Origin: Agromyces sp. H66 | GTDB taxonomy: Bacteria > Actinomycetota > Actinomycetes > Actinomycetales > Microbacteriaceae | Assembly (NCBI RefSeq): GCF_004959775.1 | Contig: NZ_SJZG01000002.1 | Coordinates: 372,001-436,000, forward strand | Reading direction: 5' to 3' | DNA: 64,000 bases | In this document: piece by piece, positions 43,719-54,472 of the stretch | Layout: each line of letters starts with the position of its first letter | Numbering within the stretch: the first letter of the stretch is position 1 | Notes under the pieces: generated by a model | What the model saw: only the letters and a program-made list of their open reading frames with translations | What the model was told of the DNA's origin: nothing | Databases searched by the model: none | Translations under genes and position numbers: made by a program

Positions 43719-44828
43719 GTGGCTCACGGTTCCCGGCTCGTCGATCTGGTGCATGCGCGCATCGAGGAATTCCTCGCCGAACGCACTTCCATTCTCCGCT
43801 CGATCAGCCCCGATCTGGACCCCTTGACATCGTTCTCTGGGCGCTTTCTCAGCGGCGGCAAGCGGTTTCGCGCCCTGTTCTGCTATTGGGGCTGGGAGGC
43901 CGTCGGCGCGCGCGGATTCGACCCGTTCGAGACGGGCGGACGCGACCTCTTCCCCGTCGTCTCCGCCGCGTCGGCCCTGGAGGTCTTCCACGCCGCCGCA
44001 CTCGTGCACGACGACATCATCGACAACTCCGACACCCGCCGCGGTGCGCCGTCCGCGCACCGGCTGTTCGAGACGCTGCACGCCGACGCCGGGTGGGCCG
44101 GCAGCGGCGCGGACTTCGGCCGGGCCTCGGGGATCCTCCTCGGCGATCTCCTCCTCGGATGGAGCGACGAACTGCTCGACGAGGGCCTCGGCGCGCTCTC
44201 CGATCCGCAGGCCGCACGCGCGGCGCGCGCGGAGTTCATCCGCATGCGCACGGAGGTGACCGCCGGCCAGTACCTCGACATCCTCGAGGAACGCGCCTGG
44301 CTCACCCAGCCCGAGTCGGAGCAGCGCACCCGCGCCGAGCGCGTCATCGTCTACAAGGCGGCGAAGTACTCGGTCGAGGCGCCGCTCACCATCGGCGGCG
44401 CGATCGCCGGGGCCTCCGCCACGCAACTCGCGGCGCTGCGCGACTTCGGCCTGCCCCTCGGCATCGCCTACCAGCTCCGCGACGACCTCCTCGGCGTCTA
44501 CGGCGACCCCGACGTGACCGGCAAGCCGAGCGGCGACGACCTGCGCGAGGGCAAGCGCACGATGCTCGTGGCCATCGCCCGGGAACGCCTCGCCCCCGGA
44601 CAGCGTCGGCTCCTCGACGAGCTCCTCGGCGACCCCGGCCTCGGCAGCGACCAGGTGCGGATGCTCCAGCGCACCCTCAGCGAGTGCGGCGCCGTCGACG
44701 AGGTCGAGCGGATCATCGCCGACAACGTCGCACGCGCGACGGCCGTGCTCGCCGACGCCCCGCTCGGCCGCGAGGCGCGCTCGGAGCTCGGTTCGCTCGC
44801 CAAGGCCGTCAGCCGCCGCACGAGCTGA
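43719..44828 (+). CDS. polyprenyl diphosphate synthase (trans-type)
   Basis: Condenses isopentenyl diphosphate onto allylic diphosphates. 369 residues: GGKRFRALFCYWGWEA, first aspartate-rich motif ALVHDDIIDNSDTRRG, GILLGDLLLGWSDELL, VEAPLTIGGAIAG, and second motif YQLRDDLLGVYGDPDVTGKP. The residues before DDIID are small (HAAALVH), which suits a medium or long product such as the menaquinone side chain, but chain length cannot be fixed from sequence. It reads into the Rv2175c-like gene end to end. Confidence 0.92.
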   Translation: MAHGSRLVDLVHARIEEFLAERTSILRSISPDLDPLTSFSGRFLSGGKRFRALFCYWGWEAVGARGFDPFETGGRDLFPVVSAASALEVFHAAALVHDDIIDNSDTRRGAPSAHRLFETLHADAGWAGSGADFGRASGILLGDLLLGWSDELLDEGLGALSDPQAARAARAEFIRMRTEVTAGQYLDILEERAWLTQPESEQRTRAERVIVYKAAKYSVEAPLTIGGAIAGASATQLAALRDFGLPLGIAYQLRDDLLGVYGDPDVTGKPSGDDLREGKRTMLVAIARERLAPGQRRLLDELLGDPGLGSDQVRMLQRTLSECGAVDEVERIIADNVARATAVLADAPLGREARSELGSLAKAVSRRTS

Positions 44829-44851
44829 CCCGAGCGGGCGCCTCGGCCGGC

Positions 44852-45190
44852 CTACGCCAGCGCCTGCGCGACCCGGCGCACCTCGGACTTGCGGCCCGCG
44901 CGCAGCGCGGCGATGGGCGTGGTGCCGAGGCTGTCCTCCTCGGCGAGCAGCCACTCCAACGCCTCGGCGTCGCTGAAGCCCGCATCGGCGAGCACCATGG
45001 CGGTGCCGTGCAGCTCCGAGAGCGGGGCGCCGTCGCGGAGGAAGAGCGCGGGCACCCTCAACACGCCGTCGACGCGCGCCGCGAGCAGGTGTCGATCGTC
45101 GATGAGGCGGCGGACGCGGCTCGGGGTCAGCCCGAGCAGGTCGACGAGGTCGGGAACGGTCAGCCAGTCGGTCTGGTCGGCGTCGGTCAC
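44852..45190 (-). CDS. Rv2175c-family DNA-binding protein
   Basis: 112 residues. The N-terminal helix-turn-helix WLTVPDLVDLLGLTPSRVRRLIDDRHLLAARVDGVLRVPA and the C-terminal domain (LHGTAMVLADAGFSDAEALEWLL) match the Rv2175c family. In Mycobacterium tuberculosis the homologue binds DNA and is phosphorylated by the kinase PknL encoded beside it; here a PASTA kinase gene lies 1.5 kb away. The start GTG 45190 is supported mainly by domain position, as the Shine-Dalgarno is weak. Confidence 0.85.
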   Translation of the reverse strand: MTDADQTDWLTVPDLVDLLGLTPSRVRRLIDDRHLLAARVDGVLRVPALFLRDGAPLSELHGTAMVLADAGFSDAEALEWLLAEEDSLGTTPIAALRAGRKSEVRRVAQALA

Positions 45191-45358
45191 GAATCCAAGC
45201 CTGCCAGACACGCGCCCGGGTTCGGAAGGGCGCGCCGGAGCCGCCACCCCCGTCCGGGGACGGAGTCGGCGGACTCGCGGCGAGGTCGTTGACTCGGTCA
45301 TCCGGCTGTGCGACGGTGGCCGCGACGTCGATGAACCAGGTCGGCGCGAGGGGGCACC

Positions 45359-46627
45359 ATGGCGGACGAGTCCGAGTCGACCGGCGCCGGCGGGGGTCGG
45401 CGGGCGGATGCCGCGAGGGCACGACGTCCGCGGACCCGCGGCATCCGTGCGGTCCTCGGCGTGCCGCTCGCCGTCGTGAGCACCGTGGCCGTCACCCTCG
45501 GCATCGTGCAACCGGCCGAGGCGACGCCGCAGACCGTGAAGCGACCCGCGAAGTCGAAGGGGAACGACGCGGACGGCGCGCGCACGATGCGCACGACGGT
45601 CGCGGCGATCCCTCCCTCCGAGTACGTCGTCGTCGAGGGCGACACCGTGAACGGCATCGCCGAGCGGTTCGGGCTGGCGACGGCCGAGGTGCTCGCGCTC
45701 AACGGCCTGGGCTGGTCGAGCCTCATCTTCCCCGGCCAGCGCCTCGCCCTGCCGGGCGGAACCGCAGCGCAGGCGCCGGCTCCCCCGGCCGCGCCCGAGA
45801 TCCGGAAGCACGTCGTGGTCGAGGGCGACACCGTGAGCGGCATCGCCGCCGCCTACGGCCTCGACGTCGGCAGCGTGCTCAGCGCCAACGGACTCGGCCC
45901 GTCCAGCCTCATCTTCCCGGGCGAGTCCATCGTGCTGCCGCCGACCGGCTCCGCGGCGCCCGGGCCGGACGCGCCGCCCGCGCCCGTCGCGGCACCCGAG
46001 CCCGCGGCATCCGACCCCGCGGCATCCGACCCCGCAGCCGCCGAGACGCACGTCGTCGTCACGGGCGACACCCTGTACGGCATCGCGGACGCCTACGGGC
46101 TCACGGTCGCCGACCTCGACCGGGTCAACGGGCTCGGCGGGTCGACCCTCATCGTGCCGGGACAGGTGCTCGTCGTCCGCCGCCCCGAACCCGTCGCGAT
46201 CGTCGCCTCGGTCGACCTGCCGCTCACCGAGGAGATGCGCGGAAACGCGCGCATCATCATCGAGATGGGACGCGCCATCGGCGTGCCCGACCAGGGCATC
46301 GTCATCGCCCTTGCGGCCGCGGCGCAGGAGTCGGGACTCCGCAACCTGCACCACGGCGACCGGGACTCGCTCGGCCTCTTCCAGCAGCGGCCGAGCCAGG
46401 GCTGGGGGACGGTCGAGGAGGTGCTCGACCCCGTGCGCGCGGCCGCCGCGTTCTACGGCGGCGCGGCCAACCCGAATCCCGGCCGCACGAGGGGCCTGCT
46501 CGACATCCCGGGCTGGGAGACGATGACCGTCACCCAGGCCGCGCAGGCGGTGCAGCTCTCGGACTTCCCCGACCACTACGCGAAGTGGGAGGCGTCGGCC
46601 CGCGCCTGGCTGTCCGAACTGGGCTGA
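45359..46627 (+). CDS. LysM-repeat lytic transglycosylase-like cell-wall protein
   Basis: 422 residues: arginine-rich N-terminus and one export helix (AVLGVPLAVVSTVAVTLGIVQPAEA), then three LysM peptidoglycan-binding domains (starting YVVVEGDTVNGIAERFGL, HVVVEGDTVSGIAAAYGL, HVVVTGDTLYGIADAYGL) joined by proline/alanine linkers, and a C-terminal SLT-like domain (IALAAAAQESGLRNL...GDRDSLGLFQQRPSQGWG) whose glutamate in QESGL is the likely catalytic acid. It should cut or remodel wall glycan outside the cell. AGGGGG lies 5 nt before the ATG. It lies 104 bp upstream of the PASTA kinase gene. Confidence 0.88.
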   Translation: MADESESTGAGGGRRADAARARRPRTRGIRAVLGVPLAVVSTVAVTLGIVQPAEATPQTVKRPAKSKGNDADGARTMRTTVAAIPPSEYVVVEGDTVNGIAERFGLATAEVLALNGLGWSSLIFPGQRLALPGGTAAQAPAPPAAPEIRKHVVVEGDTVSGIAAAYGLDVGSVLSANGLGPSSLIFPGESIVLPPTGSAAPGPDAPPAPVAAPEPAASDPAASDPAAAETHVVVTGDTLYGIADAYGLTVADLDRVNGLGGSTLIVPGQVLVVRRPEPVAIVASVDLPLTEEMRGNARIIIEMGRAIGVPDQGIVIALAAAAQESGLRNLHHGDRDSLGLFQQRPSQGWGTVEEVLDPVRAAAAFYGGAANPNPGRTRGLLDIPGWETMTVTQAAQAVQLSDFPDHYAKWEASARAWLSELG

Positions 46628-46719
46628 TCGAACACCTGCCGAGGCATCCGTCGATCACGAACCCGTTGCGATTCCGCGACTGACCGGCGTCGAGTCGCCG
46701 TCGGGCATACACCACTTCG

Positions 46720-46725
46720 TACACT
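46720..46725 (+). promoter_or_regulatory. leaderless-type -10 box of the PASTA kinase gene (TACACT-N6-GTG)
   Basis: TACACT ends 6 nt before the GTG at 46732. No ribosome-binding site is present, in line with a leaderless transcript. Confidence 0.55.
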
Positions 46726-46731
46726 CGTACG

Positions 46732-48645
<1,914 letters not shown>

Positions 48646-48653
48646 CCCGCCAC

Positions 48654-48679
48654 CGGGGCATCCGTCGCCGGACGCCCCG
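48654..48679. terminator. hairpin between the convergent kinase and DAHP synthase genes
   Basis: CGGGGC and GCCCCG flank an inner TCCG/CGGA stem with a TCGC loop and one internal mismatch. It sits in the 42-bp gap between two convergent stops and could end transcription from both sides, although no T-tract follows. Confidence 0.6.
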
Positions 48680-48687
48680 CGACGGGA

Positions 48688-50058
48688 TCAGCGTGCGGTG
48701 AGCTCCTCGGCGACGAGGAACGCGAGTTCGAGCGACTGCATGTGATTCAGGCGCGGGTCGCACAGCGACTCGTACCGCGTCTCGAGCGTGATCTCGTCGA
48801 TGTACTCGGAACCGCCCAGGCACTCGGTGACGTCGTCGCCCGTGAGCTCGACGTGGATGCCGCCCGGGAAGGTGCCGGCGGCCCGGTGCGCCTCGAAGAA
48901 GCCCCGGACCTCGTCGACCACGTCGTCGAAGCGACGCGTCTTGTAGCCCGTCGACGTCGTGATGCCGTTGCCGTGCATCGGGTCGGTGACCCACAGGGGG
49001 TTCGCGTCGGACGCCTTGATCGCCTCGAGCAGCGGCGGCAGCGCGTCGCGGATCTTCCCGGCGCCCATGCGCGTGATGAACGTCAGTCGGCCGGGCTCGC
49101 GCTCGGGGTCGAGCTTGTCGACCAGCTGGAGCATGGTCTCGGGCGTGGTGTTCGGCCCGAGCTTGACGCCGATGGGGTTGCGCACCCGGGAGAGGAAGTC
49201 GACGTGCGCACCGTCGAGATCGCGCGTGCGCTCGCCGATCCAGATGAAGTGCGCCGACGTGTCGTACGGCGTGCCCGTGCGCGAGTCGATGCGGGTCATC
49301 GGCCGCTCGTAGTCCATGAGCAGGCCCTCGTGGCCGGTGTAGAACTCGGTGTGCCGGAGCGCCTCGAAGTCGGCGCCGCACGCGTCCATGAACTTGATGG
49401 CCCGGTCGATCTCGCGGGCCAGCGACTCGTAGCGGGCGTTCGCCGGGTTCGCCGCGAAGCCCTGGTTCCACGAGTGCACCTGCCGCAGGTCGGCGAACCC
49501 GCCCTGCGTGAACGCGCGGATGAGGTTCAGCGTCGACGCGGCCGTGTGGTAGCCGCGCACCAGGCGCGACGGGTCGGCCGCGCGAGACTCGGGCGTGAAG
49601 TCGTAGCCGTTCACGATGTCGCCGCGGTAGGCGGGCAGCGTGACGCCGCCACGCGTCTCGGTGTCGCTGGAGCGGGGCTTCGCGAACTGCCCGGCCATGC
49701 GACCCATCTTCACCACCGGCATCGAGGCGCCGTAGGTGAGCACGACCGCCATCTGCAGCACGGTCTTCACCCGGTTGCGGATCTGGTCGGCCGTCGCGCC
49801 CGCGAAGGTCTCGGCGCAGTCGCCGCCCTGCAGCAGGAACGCCTTGCCCACGGATGCGGCGGCGAGCCGCTCGCGCAGGATGTCGACCTCGCCCGCGAAG
49901 ACGAGCGGCGGCAGGGTCGCCAGCTCGGCGGATGCCGCATGCGCCGCCTCGGGGTCGAGCCACGTGGGCTGCTGCTTGATCGGCAGCGTGCGCCAATAGT
50001 CGAGGCCGTCGATCACGGAGGGATCTGCGAAGACGACGGGCTCGACGAGCTGTACCAC
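48688..50058 (-). CDS. aroG: 3-deoxy-7-phosphoheptulonate synthase, class II
   Basis: First enzyme of the shikimate pathway, joining PEP and erythrose 4-phosphate. 456 residues in the plant-like class II family: LPPLVFAGEVDILRERLAAA, FLLQGGDCAETFAG, MAGQFAKPRSSDTE, NPIGVKLGPNTTPE, RMGAGKIRDALPPL, DPMHGNGITTSTGYKTRRF and GGIHVELTGDDVTECLGGS. It starts with GTG 50058 after a leader of about 70 nt from a TAGGCT box that overlaps the plsC stop. Confidence 0.95.
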   Translation of the reverse strand: MVQLVEPVVFADPSVIDGLDYWRTLPIKQQPTWLDPEAAHAASAELATLPPLVFAGEVDILRERLAAASVGKAFLLQGGDCAETFAGATADQIRNRVKTVLQMAVVLTYGASMPVVKMGRMAGQFAKPRSSDTETRGGVTLPAYRGDIVNGYDFTPESRAADPSRLVRGYHTAASTLNLIRAFTQGGFADLRQVHSWNQGFAANPANARYESLAREIDRAIKFMDACGADFEALRHTEFYTGHEGLLMDYERPMTRIDSRTGTPYDTSAHFIWIGERTRDLDGAHVDFLSRVRNPIGVKLGPNTTPETMLQLVDKLDPEREPGRLTFITRMGAGKIRDALPPLLEAIKASDANPLWVTDPMHGNGITTSTGYKTRRFDDVVDEVRGFFEAHRAAGTFPGGIHVELTGDDVTECLGGSEYIDEITLETRYESLCDPRLNHMQSLELAFLVAEELTAR

Positions 50059-50134
50059 GGGGCTGTCCTGAAGGGTCGGGCGCGAGGCGCCATGAACGGG
50101 AAACGGCCCCGCACGTCGCGACGCCGCCGTGTCG

Positions 50135-50140
50135 AGCCTA
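50135..50140 (-). promoter_or_regulatory. candidate -10 box of the DAHP synthase gene (TAGGCT) overlapping the acyltransferase stop codon
   Basis: The TAG at 50140-50138 on the minus strand both ends the acyltransferase gene and starts TAGGCT, a TANNNT -10 match. Confidence 0.4.
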
Positions 50141-50827
50141 CCTCGATTGCGCAGCCCGTTGCTCCCGCACCGAGCTGGCGTACACGTCGACGTAGTCCTG
50201 CCCGCTCAGTGCGCGGAGCTCGTAGACGAGCTCGTCGGTCACGGAACGCAACACGAAGCGGTCGCCCTCGAGTCCGTGGAAGCGCGAGAAGTCGAGCGGC
50301 TCGCCGATGATGATGCCGATGCGACGCACCTTCGGGATGCGGGTGCCGATGGGCATGACCTTCTCGGTGTCGATCATCGCGACCGGGATGACGGGGACGC
50401 CGGCCTCCAGCACCATCCGCGCGACGCCCGTGCGGCCACGGTAGAGGCGCGCGTCGGGACTGCGGGTGCCCTCGGGGTAGATGCCGAGCACGCCGCCGTC
50501 GCGCAGGACGCGGAGACCCGTGTTGAGCGATGCCTCGGACGCCTTGCCGCCCGACCGATCGATCGGCAGCTGGCCCGACGCCTGGAAGAAGACGCGCGTG
50601 GCCCAGCCCTTCAGGCCCTTGCCCGTGAAGTACTCGCTCTTGGCGAGGAACACCACGCGGCGGTCGACGACGAGCGGAAGGAAGATGGAGTCGATGAAGG
50701 AGAGGTGGTTCGAGGCGAGCACGACCGCACCCTCCCTGGGGACGTTCTCGAGGCCGACGACCCACGGCCGGAAGATCGCCAGCAGGATGGGGCCGACGAC
50801 GATGTGCTTCATGATCCAGTAGAACAC
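50138..50827 (-). CDS. plsC: 1-acyl-sn-glycerol-3-phosphate acyltransferase-type protein
   Basis: Acylates lysophosphatidate in phospholipid synthesis on the inner membrane face. 229 residues: a hydrophobic start (FYWIMKHIVVGPILLAIF), the acyltransferase block I VLASNHLSFIDSIFLP (His and Asp), block II GWATRVFFQASGQLPIDR, block III IYPEGTRSPDARLYRGRTGVARM and block IV VPVIPVAMI. GTG start at 50827 after AAGGGGG; a TAGGCT box lies at 50861-50866. The acceptor is inferred from family only. Confidence 0.88.
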   Translation of the reverse strand: MFYWIMKHIVVGPILLAIFRPWVVGLENVPREGAVVLASNHLSFIDSIFLPLVVDRRVVFLAKSEYFTGKGLKGWATRVFFQASGQLPIDRSGGKASEASLNTGLRVLRDGGVLGIYPEGTRSPDARLYRGRTGVARMVLEAGVPVIPVAMIDTEKVMPIGTRIPKVRRIGIIIGEPLDFSRFHGLEGDRFVLRSVTDELVYELRALSGQDYVDVYASSVREQRAAQSR

Positions 50828-50860
50828 CGCGTGCCCCCTTCCGTTCGCGAGCGACGATCC

Positions 50861-50866
50861 AGCCTA
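50861..50866 (-). promoter_or_regulatory. candidate -10 box of the acyltransferase gene (TAGGCT)
   Basis: TAGGCT on the minus strand in the 51-bp gap between the glucokinase stop and the acyltransferase start, leaving a leader of about 27 nt with AAGGGGG. Confidence 0.35.
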
Positions 50867-50878
50867 TCGCCGGGCGGC

Positions 50879-51826
50879 TCAGGCGTGCTCGGCGACCCAG
50901 ACCCGGGCGAGGTCCGCCGCGCCCACGACGCCGGCGTCGTTCACGAGTTCGGCGATGACGAAGTCGGGCTCCGGATGGTAGCCGCGGGCCGGCAGATGCT
51001 CGAGGAACGCCTCGCGGACGGGGTCGAGCAGCAGGTCGCCCGCGGCGGCGACGCCGCCGCCGAACACGAAGCGCTGCGGGTCGAGCACCGCCGCGAGCGA
51101 CGCCGACGCCTCGCCGAGCCAGTGCCCGAGCTGGCGCAGCGCCGCCGTGGCGCCCGGGTCCTCCGCGGCGATGAGATCGCCGACGATGCGGCCGTCGAGC
51201 GCCCCGTGCTCCTCGCGGGCGCGCGCGAGCGCCTGCCCGATGCCGCCGGCGTCGGCGATCTCCCCGGCCATGCGGAGCAGCGCCCGACCCGAACCGTACT
51301 GCTCGAGGCATCCGTGCTGGCCGCAGCCGCAGGCGATGCCGTTCGGCACCAGGCGCATGTGCCCGAGTTCCGCACCCGCGCCGAAGCCGCCGCGGAACAG
51401 CCGGTCGCTCGCGACGATCGCCCCGCCGACGCCGGTGCCGATCGTGAGCATGACCATGTCGCTCACGAGCCGGCCCGCACCGAACCGGAATTCGGCCCAG
51501 CCCGCGGCGTTCGCGTCGTTGTCGACGACGACCGTGGTGCCGACGCGGGCCTCGAGCTTCGCGCGGAACGGCTCGTTGCGCCAGCGGATGTTGGGGGCGT
51601 AGTACACGGTCGACTGGGCCGCGTCGATGAACCCCGCGGCCGCCACGCCGACCGCCGCGGTCGGCTCTCCGGCCGAGAGCGACCGGATCATCGCCACGAC
51701 CGCGTCCTCGAGCCGCGCGGGATCGGCCGGGGTCGGCACGCGCTCGCTGCGCACGATCGTTCCCGATTCGTCGACGACCGCGCCCGCGATCTTCGTCCCG
51801 CCGATGTCGATACCGATCGCGTGCAC
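50879..51826 (-). CDS. glk: ROK-family glucokinase
   Basis: Phosphorylates glucose. 315 residues: ATP loop GIDIGGTKIAGAVVD (residues 5-19), VDNDANAAGWAEFRFGAG, TIGTGVGGAIV, the ROK signature with zinc ligands GHMRLVPNGIACGCGQHGCLEQYGSG, and FVFGGGVAAAGDLLLDPV. No DNA-binding domain is present, so it is an enzyme, not a ROK repressor. Other sugar specificities in the family cannot be excluded. GTG start at 51826. Confidence 0.88.
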   Translation of the reverse strand: MHAIGIDIGGTKIAGAVVDESGTIVRSERVPTPADPARLEDAVVAMIRSLSAGEPTAAVGVAAAGFIDAAQSTVYYAPNIRWRNEPFRAKLEARVGTTVVVDNDANAAGWAEFRFGAGRLVSDMVMLTIGTGVGGAIVASDRLFRGGFGAGAELGHMRLVPNGIACGCGQHGCLEQYGSGRALLRMAGEIADAGGIGQALARAREEHGALDGRIVGDLIAAEDPGATAALRQLGHWLGEASASLAAVLDPQRFVFGGGVAAAGDLLLDPVREAFLEHLPARGYHPEPDFVIAELVNDAGVVGAADLARVWVAEHA

Positions 51827-51897
51827 GAGCAGGCTGCCTTTCGAAGAGGGATGAGGCCGAATGGTCCCGGGGCCTCTCTGGCCGCGCGAGCAACGAC

Positions 51898-51903
51898 TAG
51901 AGT
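51898..51903 (+). promoter_or_regulatory. candidate -10 box of the acyl-CoA ligase gene (TAGAGT)
   Basis: TAGAGT in the 149-bp gap between the divergent glucokinase and ligase genes; it would give a leader of about 65 nt ending in GAAGGAG. Confidence 0.35.
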
Positions 51904-51975
51904 GTAATCGACCCCAACGCCGAGGTTCGCACGCGCTCAGCCGCGCGACCCTCCCCGGTTGCCGAAGGAGCTACC

Positions 51976-53811
51976 GTGATCGAATTCGAGACTCCCGCCG
52001 TCGTTCCAGCAGACCCCGACGCGAACACGACCGACCTCCTGGTCCAGCGCGTCGCCGCCACGCCCGACTCGGTGCTGTTCTCGCTGCCGACCGTCGACGG
52101 CGGCTGGACGCCCGTCACCACGCGGGAGTTCCACGACCAGGTGGTCGCGCTCGCGAAGGGCCTCGTGGCGTCGGGCATCCAGCCGGGCGACAAGATCGGC
52201 CTGATGGCCAAGACGAGGTACGAGTGGACGCTGATCGACTTCGCCACGTGGTTCGCCGGAGCCGTGCTCGTGCCCATCTACGAGACGAGCTCGCCCGCGC
52301 AGGTGAAGTGGAACCTCGGCGACTCGGGCTCGATCGCCGTGATCCTCGAGACGCCCGACCACTTCGCGCGTTTCGACGAGGTGCACCCCGACCTCCCCGC
52401 GATCCGCAACGTCTGGCAGATCGACCTCGGCGACCTCGACAAGCTCGTCGCCGCGGGCGCCGACGTGCCCGACGAGGAGATCGAACGCCGCCGCAATCTC
52501 GCGGTCGGCTCCGACATCGCCACACTCATCTACACCTCGGGGTCGACCGGCAAGCCGAAGGGGTGCGTGCTGACGCACTCGAACTTCGTCGAGCTCTCAC
52601 GCAACTCGGCCGTCGCGCTCAAGGAGGTCGTGCTCGACCCGAACGGCGCGTCGACGCTGCTCTTCATCACGACGGCGCACGTCTTCGCGCGGTTCATCTC
52701 CGTGCTGTGCGTGCACGCCGGGGTCCGCGTCGGCCACCAGCCCGACACCAAGCAGCTCCTCCCCTCGCTCGGGAGCTTCAAGCCGACGTTCCTCCTCGCG
52801 GTGCCGCGCGTGTTCGAGAAGGTCTACAACGTGTCGGAGCAGAAGGCCGAGGCGGGCGGCAAGGGCAAGATCTTCCGCGCCGCCGCCGAGACCGCCGTCG
52901 CGCACTCGACGGCCAAGGAGACGGGCGCGAAGATCCCGTTCGGGCTGAAGGTCAAGTTCGCGCTGTTCGACCGGCTCGTGTACGGCAAGCTGCGGGCGGC
53001 CATGGGCGGCAACGTGAAGTACGCCGTCTCGGGCTCGGCGCCGCTGGGGCCGCGCCTCGGTCACTTCTACCACTCGCTCGGCATCACGATCCTCGAGGGC
53101 TACGGCCTCACCGAGACCACGGCTCCAGCCACGGTGAACCTCGTGACCAAGTCCAAGATCGGCACCGTCGGTCCGGCGCTTCCGGGCGTCGGCGTGCGCC
53201 TCGCCGACGACGGCGAGATCCAGGTCAAGGGCATCAACGTCTTCAAGGAGTACTGGAAGAACCCCGACGCCACGGCCGAGTCCTTCGACGGCGAGTGGTT
53301 CAAGACGGGCGACATCGGATCGTTCGACGGCGATGGCTTCCTCTCGATCACGGGCCGCAAGAAGGAGATCATCGTCACCGCGGGCGGCAAGAACGTCGCC
53401 CCGGCCGCCCTCGAGGATCCCATCCGGGCGAACCCGCTGGTCGGGCAGGTCGTCGTGGTCGGCGACAAGAAGCCGTTCATCTCGGCCCTGGTGACGCTCG
53501 ACCCCGAGATGCTCCCGGTGTGGTTGAACAACAACGACGAGGACGCGGGCATGAGCCTCGAGGACGCCGCCAAGAACGCCGCGGTCCTCGCCGAGGTGCA
53601 GCGGGCGATCGACGCCGCCAACGAGAACGTCTCGCGCGCCGAGTCGATCCGCAAGTTCACGATCCTGCCGACCGAGCTCACCGAGGCGAGCGGTCACCTC
53701 ACGCCGAAGATGAGCATCAAGCGCAACGTGATCCTCGAGGACTTCGCCGCCGAGATCGAGACGATGTACTCGGGCGCGCCCGCGACCGAGGGTCACTCGA
53801 TCGTGCACTGA
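51976..53811 (+). CDS. long-chain fatty acyl-CoA/AMP ligase
   Basis: Activates fatty acids as adenylates and joins them to CoA. 611 residues: AMP-binding P-loop LIYTSGSTGKPKGCVLTHSN near residue 186, ILEGYGLTETTAPATVN, WFKTGDIGSFDGDGFLSITGRKKEIIVTAGGKNVAPAALED and the C-terminal lysine region HLTPKMSIKRNVILEDF. This is the FadD15-like group with an inserted helical region after residue 280. GTG start at 51976 follows GAAGGAG at 5 nt, one of the clearest ribosome-binding sites in the window. A strong terminator follows the stop. Confidence 0.92.
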   Translation: MIEFETPAVVPADPDANTTDLLVQRVAATPDSVLFSLPTVDGGWTPVTTREFHDQVVALAKGLVASGIQPGDKIGLMAKTRYEWTLIDFATWFAGAVLVPIYETSSPAQVKWNLGDSGSIAVILETPDHFARFDEVHPDLPAIRNVWQIDLGDLDKLVAAGADVPDEEIERRRNLAVGSDIATLIYTSGSTGKPKGCVLTHSNFVELSRNSAVALKEVVLDPNGASTLLFITTAHVFARFISVLCVHAGVRVGHQPDTKQLLPSLGSFKPTFLLAVPRVFEKVYNVSEQKAEAGGKGKIFRAAAETAVAHSTAKETGAKIPFGLKVKFALFDRLVYGKLRAAMGGNVKYAVSGSAPLGPRLGHFYHSLGITILEGYGLTETTAPATVNLVTKSKIGTVGPALPGVGVRLADDGEIQVKGINVFKEYWKNPDATAESFDGEWFKTGDIGSFDGDGFLSITGRKKEIIVTAGGKNVAPAALEDPIRANPLVGQVVVVGDKKPFISALVTLDPEMLPVWLNNNDEDAGMSLEDAAKNAAVLAEVQRAIDAANENVSRAESIRKFTILPTELTEASGHLTPKMSIKRNVILEDFAAEIETMYSGAPATEGHSIVH

Positions 53812-53826
53812 GTCCCGAACGGCACG

Positions 53827-53863
53827 GAAGGGCCTCGCGGGCGATTCGCCCGCGAGGCCCTTC
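53827..53863. terminator. strong hairpin downstream of the acyl-CoA ligase gene
   Basis: A perfect 17-bp stem (53827-53843 with 53847-53863) closes on a 3-nt loop ATT, 16 nt after the ligase stop, followed by TCTCGT. Between convergent genes, so it may also act on the deformylase transcript. Confidence 0.8.
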
Positions 53864-53908
53864 TCGTCGCGGCGGGGGCGCCGCCGCTGCGCCACGTGCG
53901 CATCCGCT

Positions 53909-53927
53909 GCGCCACCGGCGGTGGCGC
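53909..53927. terminator. second hairpin between the ligase and deformylase genes
   Basis: GCGCCACCG and CGGTGGCGC form 9-bp inverted arms about a single G in a very GC-rich spacer, 43 bp downstream of the deformylase stop. No T-tract, so its role is tentative. Confidence 0.35.
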
Positions 53928-53969
53928 GGCCGGCGCCGAACCGGCGCAGAGCCGGCGGACCGGCCGCGG

Positions 53970-54461
53970 TCAGAACCAGTCCGACTCGCGGACGGCCTTC
54001 ATGGCCGCCCGCCGTTCGTCCTTCTCGAGGCGGTCGAGGTACAGGAGCCCGTCGAGGTGATCGGTCTCGTGCTGGAGGGCCTGTGCCATGATCCCGGTGC
54101 CCGAGAGCTCGATCTCGTTGCCGTCGAGGTCGATGCCGCGTACCCGGGCGAACGGATACCGTTTCGTCTTGTGCCACAGCCCGGGCACCGAGAGACATCC
54201 CTCATCGAGGAGCTCGGGCTCGCCCGAGACCTCGACGAGGACCGGATTCAGGATGTAGCCGACGCGGCCGTCGACGTTGTAGCTGAACGCGCGAAGGTTC
54301 ACCCCGATCTGGGAGGCGGCCACGCCGGCGCGCCCGGGCAGCTTCACGCTGTCGAGGAGGTCGTCGACGAGTGCGCGGACGCCGTCATCGATCTGTTCGA
54401 CGGGGGCGGAGACGGTCTTCAGGACAGGGTCGCCGAACAGGCGAATGGGACGTTCCGGCAA
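53970..54461 (-). CDS. def: peptide deformylase
   Basis: Removes the formyl group from nascent proteins. 163 residues with all three metal/catalytic motifs: [10 protein letters not shown] (motif 1; G-V-A-A instead of the usual G-L-A-A), [10 protein letters not shown] (cysteine ligand) and [18 protein letters not shown] (HExxH). The start is TTG at 54461 ([15 protein letters not shown]), chosen because GGAG lies 5 nt upstream and the ATPase gene stop is 11 nt upstream; no ATG or GTG fits before the conserved start. It is probably co-transcribed with the EspI-like gene. Confidence 0.94.
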   Translation of the reverse strand: MPERPIRLFGDPVLKTVSAPVEQIDDGVRALVDDLLDSVKLPGRAGVAASQIGVNLRAFSYNVDGRVGYILNPVLVEVSGEPELLDEGCLSVPGLWHKTKRYPFARVRGIDLDGNEIELSGTGIMAQALQHETDHLDGLLYLDRLEKDERRAAMKAVRESDWF

Positions 54462-54472
54462 TTGTTCTCCGA